Origin: Hymenobacter baengnokdamensis | GTDB lineage: Bacteria > Bacteroidota > Bacteroidia > Cytophagales > Hymenobacteraceae | DNA: 64,000 nt | Assembly: GCF_008728635.1 (NCBI RefSeq) | Contig: NZ_CP044285.1 | Coordinates: 4,154,001-4,218,000, forward strand | Direction: 5' to 3' | Part shown: positions 44,934 to 54,469 of the stretch, in pieces | Position numbering within the stretch: the first letter of the stretch is position 1 | How the letters are laid out: each line of letters begins with the position of its first letter | Made by a program: the position numbers and the translations under genes | The notes under the pieces: generated by a model | What the model saw: only the letters and a program-made list of their open reading frames with translations | Database searches by the model: none | What the model was told of the DNA's origin: nothing

Positions 44934-46406
44934 TTAGCTCATCCAGTTTACCCGCGACTCGGGATTCCACTTGGTGGTCGTCTTCTTCAGCTGCGTCCAG
45001 AACTCAATCGAGCTTTTGCCGGTGATGTCGCAGGCGCCGAATTTCGACTCGTTCCAGCCGCCGAAGGAGAAGGGTTCGCGGGGCACGGGCACGCCGATGT
45101 TCACGCCAATCATGCCGGCGCTGGCGTGGTCCATTACATAGCGGGCGAGGCTGCCGCTTTGGGTGAAAACGGCAGCGGCGTTGCCGTAGGGGTTGGCATT
45201 TTCGATAGCCAGGGCCTCATCCAGCGTCTTGGTGCGCAGGATGGCCAGCACCGGGCCGAACACTTCCTCCTGGGCAATGGCCATGTCGGGTGTCACGTAA
45301 TCGATGACGGTGGGTCCCACGTAGTAGCCGTCTTCGTGGCCGGGCACCACGGCACCGCGGCCGTCGAGCAGCACCTTGGCGCCGGCCGCTTCGGCCTCCG
45401 TGATGTAGCGCTCAATGCGCTCCTTGGCCTCGCGGCTGATGACCGAGCCGAGGTTCTGGCCGGGTACAATCTTGCGGGCTTCTTCTACTAGTTTATTTAC
45501 AATGTGGTCCACGTTGCCCACACCCACCATGGTAGAGCCGGCCATGCAGCGCTGCCCCGCGCAGCCCGACATACTGGCCGCCACGTTGGAAGCCGTCATT
45601 TCGGGGTGGGCATCGGGCAATACCAGCAGGTGATTTTTGGCGCCGCCCAGCGCCACGCAGCGCTTCAGGTTGGAGGTGGCGCGGATGTAGACGACCTTGG
45701 CAATGGGGGTGGAACCCACAAACGACACCGCCTGAATATCGGGGTGGTCGCATATTGCTTCCACGATGGTTTTATCGCCGTTCACCACGTTCAGCACGCC
45801 GTCGGGCAGACCGGCTTCTTTCAATAGCTCGGCGATTTTCACGGCGCTCAGCGGCACTTTCTCGGAGGGTTTGAGCACCAGGCAGTTGCCGAGCACCAAG
45901 GCGTTCGGGATGGTCCAGTGCGGCACCATGTTGGGAAAGTTGAAGGGGGCGATGCTGGCCACCACGCCCAGCGGCTTGCGCTCGGCGCGGGCTTCCACGC
46001 CCTTGCTCACTTCCAGAAACTCGCCCTGCACGAGTTGCGGCAGCGAGCAGGCAAACTCGGTTAGCTCCACCGCCTTTTCGACTTCGGCGCGGGCCTCGTC
46101 GAAGGTCTTGCCGTTTTCCTCGCGCACGAGGTCGGCCAGAGCCGTCATGTCGCGCTCCAGCAGCGTTTTATAGCGATAAAATATCTGCACCCGCTCCTTT
46201 ATCGGCATGGCCGACCAGGCCGGAAAGGCAGCCTGCGCGGCCTTGACTGCCGCATCGAGGTCGGCGGCCGTGCTCAACGGCATAGCCGAGATAACGGCTC
46301 CGCTCAACGGGCTGAATACATCGAGCAAAGCGGCGGCCGGCGTGTCGATGGGCTGGCCCGCGACGTAGTTGCGAATGGCGGGGTACTTCAACGCTTGCGT
46401 CTCCAT
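44934..46406 (-). CDS. mmsA: CoA-acylating methylmalonate/malonate semialdehyde dehydrogenase
   Basis: An aldehyde dehydrogenase of 490 residues that converts malonate semialdehyde to acetyl-CoA, or methylmalonate semialdehyde to propionyl-CoA, with NAD and CoA. Typical blocks are APFNFPNMVPHWTIPNALVLGN, SFVGSTPIAKVVYIRA and the catalytic Cys in SGCAGQRCMAGSTMVGVG, plus the C-terminal GVPVPREPFSFGGWNESKFG. It is the first gene of the six-gene minus-strand series and completes the route from uracil to acyl-CoA. Confidence 0.94.
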   Translation of the reverse strand: METQALKYPAIRNYVAGQPIDTPAAALLDVFSPLSGAVISAMPLSTAADLDAAVKAAQAAFPAWSAMPIKERVQIFYRYKTLLERDMTALADLVREENGKTFDEARAEVEKAVELTEFACSLPQLVQGEFLEVSKGVEARAERKPLGVVASIAPFNFPNMVPHWTIPNALVLGNCLVLKPSEKVPLSAVKIAELLKEAGLPDGVLNVVNGDKTIVEAICDHPDIQAVSFVGSTPIAKVVYIRATSNLKRCVALGGAKNHLLVLPDAHPEMTASNVAASMSGCAGQRCMAGSTMVGVGNVDHIVNKLVEEARKIVPGQNLGSVISREAKERIERYITEAEAAGAKVLLDGRGAVVPGHEDGYYVGPTVIDYVTPDMAIAQEEVFGPVLAILRTKTLDEALAIENANPYGNAAAVFTQSGSLARYVMDHASAGMIGVNIGVPVPREPFSFGGWNESKFGACDITGKSSIEFWTQLKKTTTKWNPESRVNWMS

Positions 46407-46525
46407 GAATTACCAGAAGGTTTAGGGGGCGCAAGCTACCGTTTTTTTCGGAAATGCAAACAAACCGACTGCTTTTTTTAGCTAAATGCCAAAAAAAGAC
46501 CCGTTTTTTCTCAACATCAGCAGTT

Positions 46526-47104
46526 TTATAGCTTCATGAGCGCGGCCAGGGGGCGGGTTTGCCTGGCATACTCCGCCTTCGTCATGCGGTACTGCCAGAG
46601 GTCGTGGTACTGACCATCGCGCTTGGTATGCTGCACCAATTCGCCTTCCTTCACCATTCCATTTTTCAGCATTACCCGGCCCGAAGCGGGGTTGCCGCTA
46701 ATATGGGTAGCGTATAGTTTATTTAGCTGCAACTCTTCGAAGCTAAAGCGCAGTAGCACTGCCAGCGCCTCGCTGGCCAGCCCCTGGCCCCAATAGGGCT
46801 GGCCCAGCCAGTAGCCCGCCTCAGCGCGGTCGAAACGCCGCTCGACGGTGAGGCCGATGCCGCCAATAAGCTCGCCGGTAGCCCGCAGCTCGATGGCAAA
46901 GGCGTAGCCGGTTTGCTGCGCGTAGTTTTCCTGGGTGAGTTGTACCCAGCGGCGGCCGTCTTCCGCCAGGTAAGGATGCGGGATATTGAGGGTATTTTTC
47001 GCTACTTCGTAATTACCAGCCAGCGCTACGAGACGCGGCACATCGGCCGGGGCAAAAGCCCGCAGCAACAGGCGCGGTGAATGGAGCTGGGGAAAGGGCG
47101 TCAT
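46526..47104 (-). CDS. GNAT acetyltransferase (RimJ/RimL type)
   Basis: A 192-residue acetyltransferase. It starts LHSPRLLLRAFAPADVPRLVAL. The acetyl-CoA region is GYWLGQPYWGQGLASEALAVLLRFSFEELQLNKLYA, followed by GNPASGRVMLKNGMVKEGELVQHTKRDGQYHD, the RimJ/L pattern. The substrate, a protein N-terminus or a small amine, is unknown. It is separate from the mmsA operon upstream. Confidence 0.9.
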   Translation of the reverse strand: MTPFPQLHSPRLLLRAFAPADVPRLVALAGNYEVAKNTLNIPHPYLAEDGRRWVQLTQENYAQQTGYAFAIELRATGELIGGIGLTVERRFDRAEAGYWLGQPYWGQGLASEALAVLLRFSFEELQLNKLYATHISGNPASGRVMLKNGMVKEGELVQHTKRDGQYHDLWQYRMTKAEYARQTRPLAALMKL

Positions 47105-47178
47105 TTTAACTATACTGCTCGTTTAGTGCGGGTACGGCAAAACTATCACTTCAGCTTCACGAGTAGGCACTTTCGTTG

Positions 47179-47817
47179 CTACTTTTTGCCCCACAGCGGC
47201 ACCCGGCTTTCGGTACCAGCCCGCAGGCGGCCGATATTGGCTCGATGGGTATAGATGAGCATAGCCGCTAGCAAAAAGCCGAACCACACTTGCAGCGGAT
47301 TGGCGGGCCGGAAGGCAGGCAGCAACTGCAACAAGGCGAAAGCCACGCCGGCCGTCATGCTGCTCAGCGATACGTAGCGCGTAGCGCCCAGCACCGCCAG
47401 AAACACGAGGAGCGCCACCCCTACCGTGGCGGGTGCAATAGCCAGCATCATCCCCAGGATAGTGGCCACGCCCTTGCCCCCCCGAAAGCCTGCCAGCACT
47501 GGATAGATGTGGCCTACTACTGCTAGCACGCCGCAGGCCAGTCGGTAGTAAAATAGGTTCTCGGGCGCAATAAGCTCCTGGCCCAGCAGAAGATTGGGCA
47601 GGAAGTACGCGGCCGCAAAGCCCTTAAACGCGTCAACCAGCAGCACAAACGTGCCTGCTTTCTTGCCTAGTACCCGAAAGGTATTGGTGGCTCCGGCATT
47701 GCCGGAGCCGTGCTCGCGGATATCGGCAAGGTTAAAAAACGCCCGCCCCACCCACAGGGCCGTCGGGATGGAACCAAGCAGGTAGGCCGCTAGCAGCGCC
47801 AGAATAATGTAGAGCAT
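47179..47817 (-). CDS. plsY: Glycerol-3-phosphate acyltransferase PlsY
   Basis: PlsY transfers acyl from acyl-phosphate to glycerol-3-phosphate, the first step of phospholipid synthesis, in the inner membrane. The 212-residue length is normal, with about five spans. Conserved motifs are SIPTALWVGRAF, the HGSGNAGATNTFRVLGKKAG block and GFRGGKGVAT. A TACTTTTG box at 47822-47829 ends only 4 nt before the ATG. Confidence 0.95.
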   Translation of the reverse strand: MLYIILALLAAYLLGSIPTALWVGRAFFNLADIREHGSGNAGATNTFRVLGKKAGTFVLLVDAFKGFAAAYFLPNLLLGQELIAPENLFYYRLACGVLAVVGHIYPVLAGFRGGKGVATILGMMLAIAPATVGVALLVFLAVLGATRYVSLSSMTAGVAFALLQLLPAFRPANPLQVWFGFLLAAMLIYTHRANIGRLRAGTESRVPLWGKK

Positions 47818-47821
47818 GCCG

Positions 47822-47829
47822 CAAAAGTA
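47822..47829 (-). promoter_or_regulatory. plsY: -7 box TACTTTTG of plsY
   Basis: A TAnnTTTG match with 4 nt to the ATG, suggesting a leaderless or very short-leader mRNA. Confidence 0.45.
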
Positions 47830-47831
47830 AG

Positions 47832-47857
47832 CTGCCCCGAAGCTCGGCTCCGGGGCA
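47832..47857. terminator. Hairpin between the 1854-residue protein gene and plsY
   Basis: GCCCCGaAGC and GCTcCGGGGC pair with one mismatch around TCG. There is no long T-tract, so termination strength is uncertain. Confidence 0.45.
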
Positions 47858-47862
47858 GTTGG

Positions 47863-50800
47863 CTACGAGTCGCCGAAGGGGTCATCTTCCGCTTTCTTCT
47901 TTTTCTTTTTCGACTTCTTATCCGGCTCGGGGGCAGGCTCCGTGCCGGGGTCGGCGCTCGGGTCGGGCGCAGCGGCCTTTTCCTTTTTCGCTTTTTTGGT
48001 TGGCTCGGGGGCGGGCTCTGGTGAGGCAGTGGGGTCGGCCGCGGGGGCCGGGTCGGCGGCCTTTTCCTTTACCTTCTCCTTTTTGACGGGCTCAGCAGCC
48101 GGCGAGATAACCCCATCGCCGAAGGGGTCGTTGTCCTTGGCTTTCTTTTTCTTCTTCACCGGCTCCTCTACCGGCGCGGCCGCGTCGGCCTCGCTGTTGG
48201 GGTCAGCCTTGGGCTTTTTCTTAGACTTTTTGCCGGTTTCGGCCCCGAAGCCGTCGAAATCGCCCGTTGGGGTGGCGGCGGCCGGACGCGGAGCCAGGCG
48301 GCCCGACTTACCCAGGTAGTCGCGCTCGAAGTGCGAGCGGAAGCGGTCCACATCCTCAAAGTCGCCCAGGAAGGCACCGTAGTCGGGGGCCGTTTCGATA
48401 CTGCCTTTCTGCTTGGCGGATATTTCGCCATCAAATGCCTCGCTGGATGACTTTACGAGCAGCACATTATTGGCGTAGCGCAGATAGTACCAGGTTTGGG
48501 GCTCGGCTTCGAGATATACCTCTACCAGGTCGGTCGAGTTTTCACGCTTTATCTCTATGTAGCCATCTACTAATGCGTTAAGTCCTTGCTTACCTACGCC
48601 AGCCAAGCCAATTTTGCCCACCGAGTGCCAGGCGTGCTGCTTGGGGTCCCAGCGCAGATTTACCTTGCTCAGCGTGAGCGTATGGAGCAGCTTAGGCGAA
48701 ATGGCTGCCAGCGCGGGCGGCACCACACCGGGGCGGCGATTGCTAAACGCCTCTGCGCCTTTGTTGCCGGCAAACTGCGCAATGTTGTATAGCTCATCGG
48801 TAGAGCCATCGAGCGCCTCGGGCGCGTTTTTAGTTACTTTCGCCAGGGTGCTGGCCATCAGTTCCACGGCTTTGGGGGGCATGGCCGCATCGATACCCAG
48901 TAGGGCTCGTACCCGGTAGTGGGCACTATCGGGGTTGGCCTGCCCTACGCCGCTGGCCGCAATGCTATAGTTTTTGTTGTTGGCGATAAAATTCATCGGC
49001 CCCCGAAACGTCATTTGATTGGTTGAGTCGCGGAAGCTGAGTACCGTGCCCTGGTACTGGTTGGGGTCGCTCAGGTCATGGTCGGTGATGGTATATGTAC
49101 CTAGCTTATTGTCGTAGTGCAGCCGCCCGGCCACTTCAATGAGCGCGATATCGCTGGAGCTGCCCAGCGGACCGGCATAGAGCGGATAGATACGATTATC
49201 GGTGTCCGACACAAAGAGGCCGGTGGTGAGGGCAGTGCCATCTTCCGATTTGAGGTCGCGCAGGCTGAGGTCCAGGTTTTTGGGGTCGATACTGTCTTTC
49301 ACGGCAAACCAGTCGGCCGTAGCCGCGTCGCGCAGCTTGCCAAACTGCAGCTGCACCTGGCCATCGAACAGGAGGCCGCGCTTGCGCGAGTTCAGGCTGA
49401 TGCCACCCCGGAAGCCCACGCGCGGAGCCACCTGAAACTTCTGGTTGGTTTCTACATTGGCCGTGGCGGTGGTAGCCAGCGTTGGGGCAGTAGCAGCCTC
49501 AGTAGCAGTGGCTTTGCGACGTATGCCAAACCGCTTACGGCTGGTGGTCGAGGTCAGCAATGAGGCCGAGTCGGACTTAAAATCCACAAACTTCAGCGCA
49601 ACGGAGTCGCCGGTGGCGGTGCGCGACATATACTTGGCATCGCCGCTGAAGCCATCGCGCGAGTCGACCCGAATGTTACCGCCCACCAGCTTATGAAACC
49701 TGCCCAGCGAATCGAGGAGCACCTTGGCATTGTGCAGCACCTGCATTTTGCCGCCCCCCGCAATGGCCACCCGCCCCGAGTCTGGAATTACCCAGGCATC
49801 GGCCGTGGCTATGTACGGCACGCCCTTGGTTTGAAGCTGATACTTGGTGAGGTCATAGCTGGCCGCACTAGCCCTGAACTTCAGGCCATTTTGCTCGGGC
49901 ACTGTTGAGGTAAAATACGACCGCACCGAGTCAGCCCCGGCGGCCCGCAGCAACACCTGCTTTTTCTTAAAGTCCCAGTGCCCCCCGCTGAGCGAAGTGC
50001 GGAAGCCCGTGTAGGGCAGGTCGATAGATGCCTTGCTGCCCTCCTCCCGCTTAAAGTCGGCGAAGCCCTTTTTAAGGTCATAGGTAAAGCTCACATCGCT
50101 GGCGGCCAGGGCCGCTTTGCCCGCCTGGGCCGACTTTACACTCAGCAGCGCTTTTTGTCCTGAATAGGAATCGTTTTTAAACACCAGGTTTTCGGAGCGC
50201 ACGTAGCTCTGCGGGCCATCCAGGCGGCCCGACCCGCCCACCGTCTTGGGAGTGAGCAGCAAGGAGCCTTTAAAGGTATGGTCGGCGTAGACCTTGGCGG
50301 CGGCCCCGCCCGGTGGCGTTTGCAGGTGCAGGCTGTCAGTACGGGCACCCCAATTAATAAGGTAGCCCGGTGGAAGCACCACTTTGGGGGTATTGGGGCC
50401 GGCCGCAATCGAGCCGGCTTTGCCCTCACCGGTCAGCGAGTCGCCGTACATCACGAAGCGGTCGCTCTGCATGGTGGCACCCAGGTAGGTAACCGTGCCA
50501 TTCGATTGCAGCCCTTGAGTATTCAGCCTCACTTTGGCCCCGCCCGCCAGGTGGCCCTTACCCCCGTACATAGGGTAGCCGGCGGCCGGCACGGTATGCA
50601 CAAAGCCCATGGAGCCATCTTCCTGCGGCGTGAGCGCCGTTTTGATGGGCGGCAGCGCCCGGCTGTGAAACACGCCCACGAAGTTGCCCCGCGATTTGCC
50701 GGTGCCCATCGAGTCGAAGCTGAAGGGAGGCACGTCAAAGTAAGTAGTCGTATCGTAGGCCCCGCCCAGCACGTCGGGCTTATTGAAGTAGACGTAGGCC

Positions 50801-53427
50801 CCCGAGGTGGAGCTGAACGACGGGTACTTTGGCAGCTTCTTACGCCCCGAGCGGTTTTTGGGGTCGTTGAGGTATAGCCGGCCACTCTGGTAGTTGCCTT
50901 TATTAGTGAGTACGAAGTCGCCGGGTGGCGCTTCTTCAGCTGCGGTGTTTTTGCCGGTTGCCTTTTTGCGCTTGTTGCGGATAGTCAGCGAGTCGATACG
51001 GGGCATATCGATGTAATAGCCGTCGTAGTCGAACTGATAATCGCGTCCTTTAAAGCCATAAACCGAGGTTTTTACCCGGCCGCCAAATTTCATGTTGCGG
51101 TTGCGCTCCATGCGTACCGTGCCGCTATCGGGCTGCACGAACACGGCCGCTGAGTCGTCGGAGAAGCTGAACTGCTTTACTCCCCGCAGCACCAGCTGGT
51201 TGGACGTCATGTTGAGGGTAGCGCTTCGCCCCGAGCCACTCAATGACTTTATATCGATATGGTCATAATCCTTCTTTTCGCGGGCGGCCCCCACGTAGTG
51301 CCGGGCTTTGCGCAGCAGTACTACTTCGCCGGTCTGGGGCCGCACATCTACGTAGCCATCGCGGGCGAGGCCGCCGATGGCTGAGCGCAGGTTGGCTTCG
51401 GAGGTATTGGTGGCCACGGCTACATCGTGCACATTAAGCACGTCGCCGTGGCCGTGGGCGATGCTGTAGCCCAGCAGCATTTGCAGGGGGTGCAGGTGGT
51501 TGATGCTCTTAAGCTGCTGGTAGCGGGTATTGGAAAAGAAGTCCTTGCTCTCAAAATCGGCCGAAACCTGGGTGGGAGAAGTCACGATGCTAAAGTCCAT
51601 CTTCGGCTCGCGCAGGTTCCAGGTCAGCATCTGCGCCCGGATATCAACCTGGTGGTACGAGTCGGAATACGGCGCATTACGGTAGAGGCCCTGCCCGTAG
51701 AGCAGCTTCAGCTGCTCCTTGTTTTTCAGATATTTCAGCTCCACTCCCGGATGGGTGATGGAGTCGCCGGTGCTTTGGTAAAGGGAAACTGCGGCCTGAC
51801 CGGCCGTGATGACCGAGTCGCCGAGCACAAAGTTGCGCGAGTCGGAGCGGAAGCGCAGCTTATTGTCCTGACGCACCAGCAAGTGCGAAACCGAGCCGTC
51901 GAGCGAGGCCGACAGCATGCTACTGCCCGCCAGCGACAGCCCGCCCTGGTAGGTAATGCCGGGCCCGATATCCTTTACCCGAACGTCGTTGGTGAGCGAG
52001 ATAAAGCGCGGGTAGCTGCTCTCGGTAGCGCCGGGCTTACGGCGCACGCTCTTGTAGCTGAGGGCACCTTTTACTGGGGCTTCGAGCCGGGCGGCGTAGG
52101 TAAGCGTAACGGGCTGCGCCGTAAACTCGGGCTTGCTCAGGTCGAAGTCGAAGCCAGCCAGGTCGGCCGTTACGGGGTTGCCTTTTATCGTCCAGGCTAC
52201 CTGCCCGCCGGTGCCTACAAAGTGGCTGCCCAGCGTGGCTGCCGTGCCGCTCACCTTGTGTATCACGATAGAGTCGCTGGAGGTGCGCATTACCAGGTCA
52301 GCGTCTTTCAGCTCCAGTACCGGCCCACTGATGGCGGGTGGGTAATACGCATCGTAGGCCGCACTGGCCGATGGCACAAACGGCTGGCTGGCCTGCTCGA
52401 AGTCGGCCGCGCTGGGGGCAGGCGTGCTGGTTTTGGCTACGGGCTTGGCAGCGGGTTTGGCAGCAGTCTTGGCCGTCGCCTTGGCGGGCGCTTTTTTTCT
52501 GGGCGTGCCCCAGCCGTCGTCAGCAGGTGCGCCCCAGCCATCGTTGGCTGCTTTCTTTTTAGAACTGACAATGGGTGCCCCCCAGCCGTCGTTGGCGCTG
52601 CTCCAGCCGTCATTCTTGCTGGCCTTGCTGCTGCCGGAGGTATTCCACATATCGGCAGTGTCCCAGCCATCGCTGGCCCGCTTTTTCTTTACTGCGGGCT
52701 TGGGCTTCGCCTTAGGCTTGGCTACGGCAGCCGGCTTGGCAGCGGGCAGCTCAGCAGGCTTCGGGGCCGGAGCGCTGCCAAACGAGGCGTTGGGGTCAAC
52801 GGCGGCGGGCGCTTTGTAGGCAAACGACAGCTGGCCGCCCACGGCGCGCAGGGCGTTAAAACCCGAGCGATACAGGTAGCCGCCGTTCAGCACGCGGGCC
52901 GTCATCATCAGGTATTTTTCCGCTTCGGGAACGGGGTCTTTCTCTACCGACTGGCTTACCGCATCCAGGTACTGGTCGAGCTGCGTATCGTTGAGGCCGG
53001 CTTTGGCTTTGCCGCCGATGATAGCGCTGTAAAAGGCCGTCAGGTGCGGGATAGGCCGCATCTTTTTATCGAGTATCTTCTGCGACAGGGCCGCGATGGC
53101 CGACTGCTGGCTGGCCGTAAGCGTGTTGCTGCCCCAAAGCTGGCGCAGCTGGTCACCCAGCGCCCGCGCTCCCGCATTGTTGGTAGCCAGCATCATCGTG
53201 CGCACATCGATGATAAACTGGGCCGGGTCGGCGGAAAGGTGGCCCGTGTACCGCTGCACTGCCACTTGGCCGGGGCGCACTTCGCCGGCTACGCGGCCAT
53301 CGGTGGGCGGCGCAGCCGGCGGTGCAACGGTCTTGGCCGCGGGCGGTGCGGCCGGCTTGGCAGTCTGCGCCCGGGCGGGCAGCAGCGGGAAAGCGAGGCA
53401 GAAAAAGGCGGCGAGCAGTCGCTTCAT
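47863..53427 (-). CDS. Very large exported protein of unknown function
   Basis: I do not recognise this 1854-residue protein. ATG 53427 gives a clear signal peptide (MKRLLAAFFCLAFPLLPARAQ). A helical N-terminal part (about 40-210) precedes a Pro/Ala/Lys linker with five DGW units at about 253-308 (DGWGAP type). Most of the rest (about 340-1690) is strand-rich, with repeated sheet-like units, suggesting a beta-helix or OstA/AsmA-like surface; FDVPPFSFDSMGTGKSRGNF is one landmark. A segment near 690-740 (NLRSAIGGLARDGYVDVR) looks helix-turn-helix like, perhaps by chance. The last 145 residues are Lys/Asp/Pro-rich with DPFGDG and a terminal DPFGDS. It lies between prmA and plsY. Confidence 0.88.
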   Translation of the reverse strand: MKRLLAAFFCLAFPLLPARAQTAKPAAPPAAKTVAPPAAPPTDGRVAGEVRPGQVAVQRYTGHLSADPAQFIIDVRTMMLATNNAGARALGDQLRQLWGSNTLTASQQSAIAALSQKILDKKMRPIPHLTAFYSAIIGGKAKAGLNDTQLDQYLDAVSQSVEKDPVPEAEKYLMMTARVLNGGYLYRSGFNALRAVGGQLSFAYKAPAAVDPNASFGSAPAPKPAELPAAKPAAVAKPKAKPKPAVKKKRASDGWDTADMWNTSGSSKASKNDGWSSANDGWGAPIVSSKKKAANDGWGAPADDGWGTPRKKAPAKATAKTAAKPAAKPVAKTSTPAPSAADFEQASQPFVPSASAAYDAYYPPAISGPVLELKDADLVMRTSSDSIVIHKVSGTAATLGSHFVGTGGQVAWTIKGNPVTADLAGFDFDLSKPEFTAQPVTLTYAARLEAPVKGALSYKSVRRKPGATESSYPRFISLTNDVRVKDIGPGITYQGGLSLAGSSMLSASLDGSVSHLLVRQDNKLRFRSDSRNFVLGDSVITAGQAAVSLYQSTGDSITHPGVELKYLKNKEQLKLLYGQGLYRNAPYSDSYHQVDIRAQMLTWNLREPKMDFSIVTSPTQVSADFESKDFFSNTRYQQLKSINHLHPLQMLLGYSIAHGHGDVLNVHDVAVATNTSEANLRSAIGGLARDGYVDVRPQTGEVVLLRKARHYVGAAREKKDYDHIDIKSLSGSGRSATLNMTSNQLVLRGVKQFSFSDDSAAVFVQPDSGTVRMERNRNMKFGGRVKTSVYGFKGRDYQFDYDGYYIDMPRIDSLTIRNKRKKATGKNTAAEEAPPGDFVLTNKGNYQSGRLYLNDPKNRSGRKKLPKYPSFSSTSGAYVYFNKPDVLGGAYDTTTYFDVPPFSFDSMGTGKSRGNFVGVFHSRALPPIKTALTPQEDGSMGFVHTVPAAGYPMYGGKGHLAGGAKVRLNTQGLQSNGTVTYLGATMQSDRFVMYGDSLTGEGKAGSIAAGPNTPKVVLPPGYLINWGARTDSLHLQTPPGGAAAKVYADHTFKGSLLLTPKTVGGSGRLDGPQSYVRSENLVFKNDSYSGQKALLSVKSAQAGKAALAASDVSFTYDLKKGFADFKREEGSKASIDLPYTGFRTSLSGGHWDFKKKQVLLRAAGADSVRSYFTSTVPEQNGLKFRASAASYDLTKYQLQTKGVPYIATADAWVIPDSGRVAIAGGGKMQVLHNAKVLLDSLGRFHKLVGGNIRVDSRDGFSGDAKYMSRTATGDSVALKFVDFKSDSASLLTSTTSRKRFGIRRKATATEAATAPTLATTATANVETNQKFQVAPRVGFRGGISLNSRKRGLLFDGQVQLQFGKLRDAATADWFAVKDSIDPKNLDLSLRDLKSEDGTALTTGLFVSDTDNRIYPLYAGPLGSSSDIALIEVAGRLHYDNKLGTYTITDHDLSDPNQYQGTVLSFRDSTNQMTFRGPMNFIANNKNYSIAASGVGQANPDSAHYRVRALLGIDAAMPPKAVELMASTLAKVTKNAPEALDGSTDELYNIAQFAGNKGAEAFSNRRPGVVPPALAAISPKLLHTLTLSKVNLRWDPKQHAWHSVGKIGLAGVGKQGLNALVDGYIEIKRENSTDLVEVYLEAEPQTWYYLRYANNVLLVKSSSEAFDGEISAKQKGSIETAPDYGAFLGDFEDVDRFRSHFERDYLGKSGRLAPRPAAATPTGDFDGFGAETGKKSKKKPKADPNSEADAAAPVEEPVKKKKKAKDNDPFGDGVISPAAEPVKKEKVKEKAADPAPAADPTASPEPAPEPTKKAKKEKAAAPDPSADPGTEPAPEPDKKSKKKKKKAEDDPFGDS

Positions 53428-53486
53428 AAGGTCGGGCAAAGGCCGCGGGCGGCCGGCAGGTCGTCCCCGGCAAGTACCGGAGCAGC

Positions 53487-54317
53487 TTACAATTTGGTGA
53501 AAATAGCCGATACCCAGCTACGTAGCGTGCGGTGCCGCTCGTAGCGCAGCCCCTGGCGGGTAGCCTCGGCCGTTATTTTAGGTAAATCTTCCTCGTAAAA
53601 CCCGCTGAACAAAATTGGTTTCCCAACCGGCAGTAAGCGCGCATACTCGTGCATATCCTCCAGCAATACGTTGCGGTTGATATTGGCCAGAATGAGGTCG
53701 AAAGGCGCTTCATCGGCCAGGGTTTCGACGCCGCCCAGGCGGCACTCGATGGTATGGCACTGGTTTTCGGCGGCATTGTCGCGGGCGTTTTCCACGGTCC
53801 AGGGCTCTACATCTACGGCCAGCACCTGGCGCGCGCCCAGCTTCTCGGCCATAATGGCCAGTATGCCGGTGCCGCAGCCCATATCCAGCACGCGCTTGCC
53901 CTGGTGGTCTATATCAAGCTGATTCTCAATCATCAGCGCCGTGGTTTCGTGGTGGCCGGTGCCAAACGACATGCGCGGCATTATCTCAATATCGTAGGCC
54001 AGCCCCTCGGGCTTGGCATGAAACGGCGCCCGCACCGATACCCGCTCAGCAATGATGAGCGGCTGAAAATTCTTTTCCCATTCGGCATTCCAGTTCTGGC
54101 GGGTAATCACGCGGTCGGAATAAGCCAGCTCACCAATGCCTTCGTAGCGGCTCATAATCTCGGCTACGGCGTCGCGGTCAAATGCTTCTTCGGTAGTGTA
54201 GGCACAAAAGCCGGCGTCGTTATCCTCAAACGTGTCGAAGCCTACTTCGCCCAGCTCGGCTACCAGCATATCGGCCAGCTCGCGGGGAGCCTGCACGGTC
54301 AGTTCAATAAAATCCAT
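53487..54317 (-). CDS. prmA: Ribosomal protein L11 methyltransferase
   Basis: PrmA trimethylates L11 using S-adenosylmethionine. The 276-residue product from ATG 54317 (MDFIELTVQAPRELADM; an ATG three codons upstream is also possible) has an N-terminal substrate-recognition domain, the linker SFGTGHHETTALM and the SAM site VLDMGCGTGILAIMAEKLGA. The motif LILANINRN completes the class I fold. Confidence 0.94.
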   Translation of the reverse strand: MDFIELTVQAPRELADMLVAELGEVGFDTFEDNDAGFCAYTTEEAFDRDAVAEIMSRYEGIGELAYSDRVITRQNWNAEWEKNFQPLIIAERVSVRAPFHAKPEGLAYDIEIMPRMSFGTGHHETTALMIENQLDIDHQGKRVLDMGCGTGILAIMAEKLGARQVLAVDVEPWTVENARDNAAENQCHTIECRLGGVETLADEAPFDLILANINRNVLLEDMHEYARLLPVGKPILFSGFYEEDLPKITAEATRQGLRYERHRTLRSWVSAIFTKL

Positions 54318-54454
54318 TTTTAGCAATCGGTATAAATAGTACCGGCTGCAAAGTTCGCAGAAAATCAGCGGTTAGACTTCACCTAGCTTTTCGGCCCACC
54401 GGCCCAACCTGCAAAAGCCGCCGGCAGGTGCCAGCGGCTTTGTTCTATTAAAAA

Positions 54455-54469
54455 TTTACTATATTTACT
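54455..54469 (-). repeat. AGTAAATATAGTAAA word over a stop codon, copy 1
   Basis: The 15-nt minus-strand word includes the TAA stop of the DUF6150-type gene. An identical copy covers the cysteine synthase stop at 56648-56662. Confidence 0.5.

Noticed and set aside
51427..53544. A 705-residue plus-strand open frame opposite the 1854-residue protein gene
   Set aside because: Its translation is biased and lacks any domain, while the minus strand has a signal peptide and a continuous frame. High GC at third codon positions leaves long antisense frames open.
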